A DNA stretch of 64,000 bases from Chelatococcus sp. HY11 (lineage in GTDB: Bacteria > Pseudomonadota > Alphaproteobacteria > Rhizobiales > Beijerinckiaceae). The position numbers and the translations under genes are program-made. The notes under the pieces were generated by a model, which saw only the letters and a list, made by a program, of their open reading frames with translations, had not been told where the DNA came from and ran no database searches. Every line of letters starts with the position of its first letter. Positions within the stretch are counted from its first letter, which is position 1. Location of the stretch: assembly GCF_018398335.1 (NCBI RefSeq), contig NZ_JAHBRX010000002.1, positions 992,001 through 1,056,000 on the forward strand, written 5' to 3'. Positions 62,696-64,000 of the stretch are shown here, in pieces.

Positions 62696-63508
62696 TCAAA
62701 GAGACTTATCTTTGGTGAAGTTGGGAGACCGTCGCTCTCGGAACGAGGCGAGCCCCTCGGCAGCGTCGTCCCCGCTAAAGCCCAACATCTCCAAGGCAAG
62801 CGATGTATCAAAGGCAGGTCCCGCAGTCCGGAGCCAGTTGTTCAGCGCGTATTTCGTGAGGCGGATGGCGGTTTGCGAGCCGTCCGTTAGGCGCTTTGCC
62901 ACACCAAGCGCAGTCTCCTCCAGCACGGCTTCGTCAACGGCCAGCGAGACGAGCCCGATCTGCTCCGCGCGCGCTCCGGTTATGGGCTCGTTGAGCAAGA
63001 GATGGTACTTCACCTTCGCCATGCTGCAGAGAAGGGGCCAGAGGATAACGGCGTGATCGCCCGCACACACGCCGAGCCGTACATGCCCGTCCACAAGCCT
63101 GGCGTTATTGGCGGCAATCGAAATGTCGGCCAGCAAGCCAGCAGCCAGTCCACCCCCCACGACGGCACCCTGTAGCGCTGATACAATAGGCTTCGAGCAA
63201 TTCACCATGTTATAGACCAGATCACGCGCCTCTCTCCAGACGCGCATCCGAAATTCGACGTCCACAATCATCGCTTCTACGACATCGAACTCGCCGCCTA
63301 CCGAGAAATGTTCTCCCTCTCCACACAGGAGAACGACCCTGACTTCCGGGTCGGCGTCTATCTCTCTCCAGATATCCGCGATTTCGCGATGCATGTCGGC
63401 GCTTAGTGCATTCTTTCTATCCGGCCGATCGAAGGAAACACGCAAAATGGCATCATCCAATCGCCGGATGCTCAGGGAGCTGTATCGTACATAGCGATCA
63501 ATCATCAC
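62696..63508 (-). CDS. Enoyl-CoA hydratase/isomerase family protein (second copy)
   Basis: A 270-residue crotonase-fold protein. Oxyanion-hole elements are FSVGGEFDV and GAVVGGGLAAGLLADI. The Glu positions of true hydratases are replaced in the region RLGVCAGDHAVILWPLL, where Asp-His may serve instead, so isomerase or hydrolase activity is possible. An N-terminal arm of about 10 extra residues precedes the fold. It lies between the Liv ATPase and the ligase gene in one minus-strand operon. Confidence 0.85.
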   Translation of the reverse strand: MMIDRYVRYSSLSIRRLDDAILRVSFDRPDRKNALSADMHREIADIWREIDADPEVRVVLLCGEGEHFSVGGEFDVVEAMIVDVEFRMRVWREARDLVYNMVNCSKPIVSALQGAVVGGGLAAGLLADISIAANNARLVDGHVRLGVCAGDHAVILWPLLCSMAKVKYHLLLNEPITGARAEQIGLVSLAVDEAVLEETALGVAKRLTDGSQTAIRLTKYALNNWLRTAGPAFDTSLALEMLGFSGDDAAEGLASFRERRSPNFTKDKSL

Positions 63509-63537
63509 AAATCCCGTATATCCGTCATGACCACTGC

Positions 63538-63999
63538 TTAGAGACCGAGATACGCCCGTCGCACTTGTTCATCGCCGAGAAGATCTGATGCCATGCCTTC
63601 CGCAGCAATAACTCCGAGATCGAGCACATATCCTTGGTCCGCAACGGCGAGCGCCTTCTCCGCGTTTTGTTCGACCAACAAGACCGTGATCGACTTGCGT
63701 TTGATTTCCAGGAGAACCTGGAAAATCGTCTCTACGACAAGGGGCGCGAGCCCCAACGACGGTTCGTCCAGCATGAGAAGCCGCGGCCGTCCCATCAACC
63801 CCCTTGCGATAGCCAGCATCTGCTGCTCGCCACCGCTCAGTGCCCCGGCCTGCTGGCTAAGTCGTTCGCGAAGCCGCGGGAATAGCTCAAGCATCGAGTC
63901 GAAATCGCGACGCACCTCGCGGCCTCGCGGTCGGATGTAGGCGCCGAGCATAATATTGTCGTGGACCGACATGCGGCTAAGAACCATCCGTCCTTCCGG
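63538..63999 (-). CDS. Branched-chain-type ABC transporter ATPase (LivF), partial
   Basis: The last 153 residues of a LivF-type ATPase; the start lies beyond the window. Visible are PEGRMVLSRMSVHDNI, the signature LSGGEQQMLAIARGLM, Walker B LLMLDEPSLGLAP and the switch region VLLVEQN. This is the standard LivF C-terminal half. In aromatic and acyl-CoA catabolic islands Liv-type importers often bring in organic acids, so it may be a second importer for the pathway substrate. Confidence 0.92.
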   Translation of the reverse strand, partial: PEGRMVLSRMSVHDNIMLGAYIRPRGREVRRDFDSMLELFPRLRERLSQQAGALSGGEQQMLAIARGLMGRPRLLMLDEPSLGLAPLVVETIFQVLLEIKRKSITVLLVEQNAEKALAVADQGYVLDLGVIAAEGMASDLLGDEQVRRAYLGL

Positions 64000-64000
64000 C

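Noticed and set aside
1-64000. CRISPR arrays, rRNA, tRNA, phage genes and intact insertion sequences
   Set aside because: Looked for and not seen; the only mobile-element trace is the IS66 remnant at 26142-26405.

Overview
The window is GC-rich (about 60% or more by eye), densely packed and organised in long co-directional gene runs, with many stop/start overlaps (TGATG, TAATG, ATGA, GTGA). The gene content (heterotetrameric sarcosine oxidase with PurU, myo-inositol dehydrogenase, oligopeptide, Ugp-like, TRAP and Liv transporters, GlxA-type and TetR regulators) suggests a metabolically versatile alphaproteobacterium, probably Hyphomicrobiales. This is inference from gene style; no rRNA or other phylogenetic marker is present. 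I saw no tRNA, rRNA, CRISPR array or intact mobile element.

Region 1 (1-2133): the end of an IolG-like dehydrogenase, a decayed alpha/beta-hydrolase remnant, then a divergent pair of a lactonase-type metallo-beta-lactamase-fold enzyme and a TetR regulator, with two near-identical operator palindromes between them.

Region 2 (2165-17014): a minus-strand peptide-type ABC importer (binding protein, two permeases, two ATPases) carrying an atypical M19 dipeptidase-like protein and a small cupin. It is divergent from a GlxA/GbdR-type regulator followed by soxBDAG and purU. Together these look like an N-methyl amino acid (sarcosine/dimethylglycine) utilisation locus that releases C1 units as formate.

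Region 3 (17588-26141): a formate-dehydrogenase-like molybdoenzyme (FdhF/YdeP type) with an FNT channel, then a haem-copper oxidase set: CtaG-like factor, CopD-like protein, DUF2231 protein, subunit II, a fused subunit I-III and a small membrane protein. An IS66 transposase remnant closes it.

Region 4 (26454-37914): a Ugp-like ABC importer operon with a GpdQ/CpdA-like phosphodiesterase, a dual-specificity-type phosphatase and a divergent TetR regulator; an L,D-transpeptidase and SCO1 pair; a frameshifted GlxA regulator beside a membrane-anchored DJ-1/PfpI protein.

Region 5 (38019-64000): a 26-kb acyl-CoA catabolic island. It holds a TRAP importer and part of a Liv ABC importer, two CoA ligases, two CaiB-type CoA-transferases/racemases, a two-subunit acyl-CoA dehydrogenase, two enoyl-CoA hydratases, an SDR without its catalytic Tyr, three thiolase-fold proteins with two DUF35 partners, a flavin monooxygenase, a cyclase-type hydrolase, an MBL-fold hydrolase, a nitronate-monooxygenase-like flavoprotein and a TetR regulator. 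The architecture resembles steroid or terpenoid side-chain degradation, but the substrate cannot be read from sequence. The best discovery here is a shared 16-bp palindrome (TCAACA-N4-TGTTGA) in front of five transcription units of this island, each time overlapping a -35-like hexamer. It defines a putative local regulon, most simply controlled by the TetR gene at 59762.
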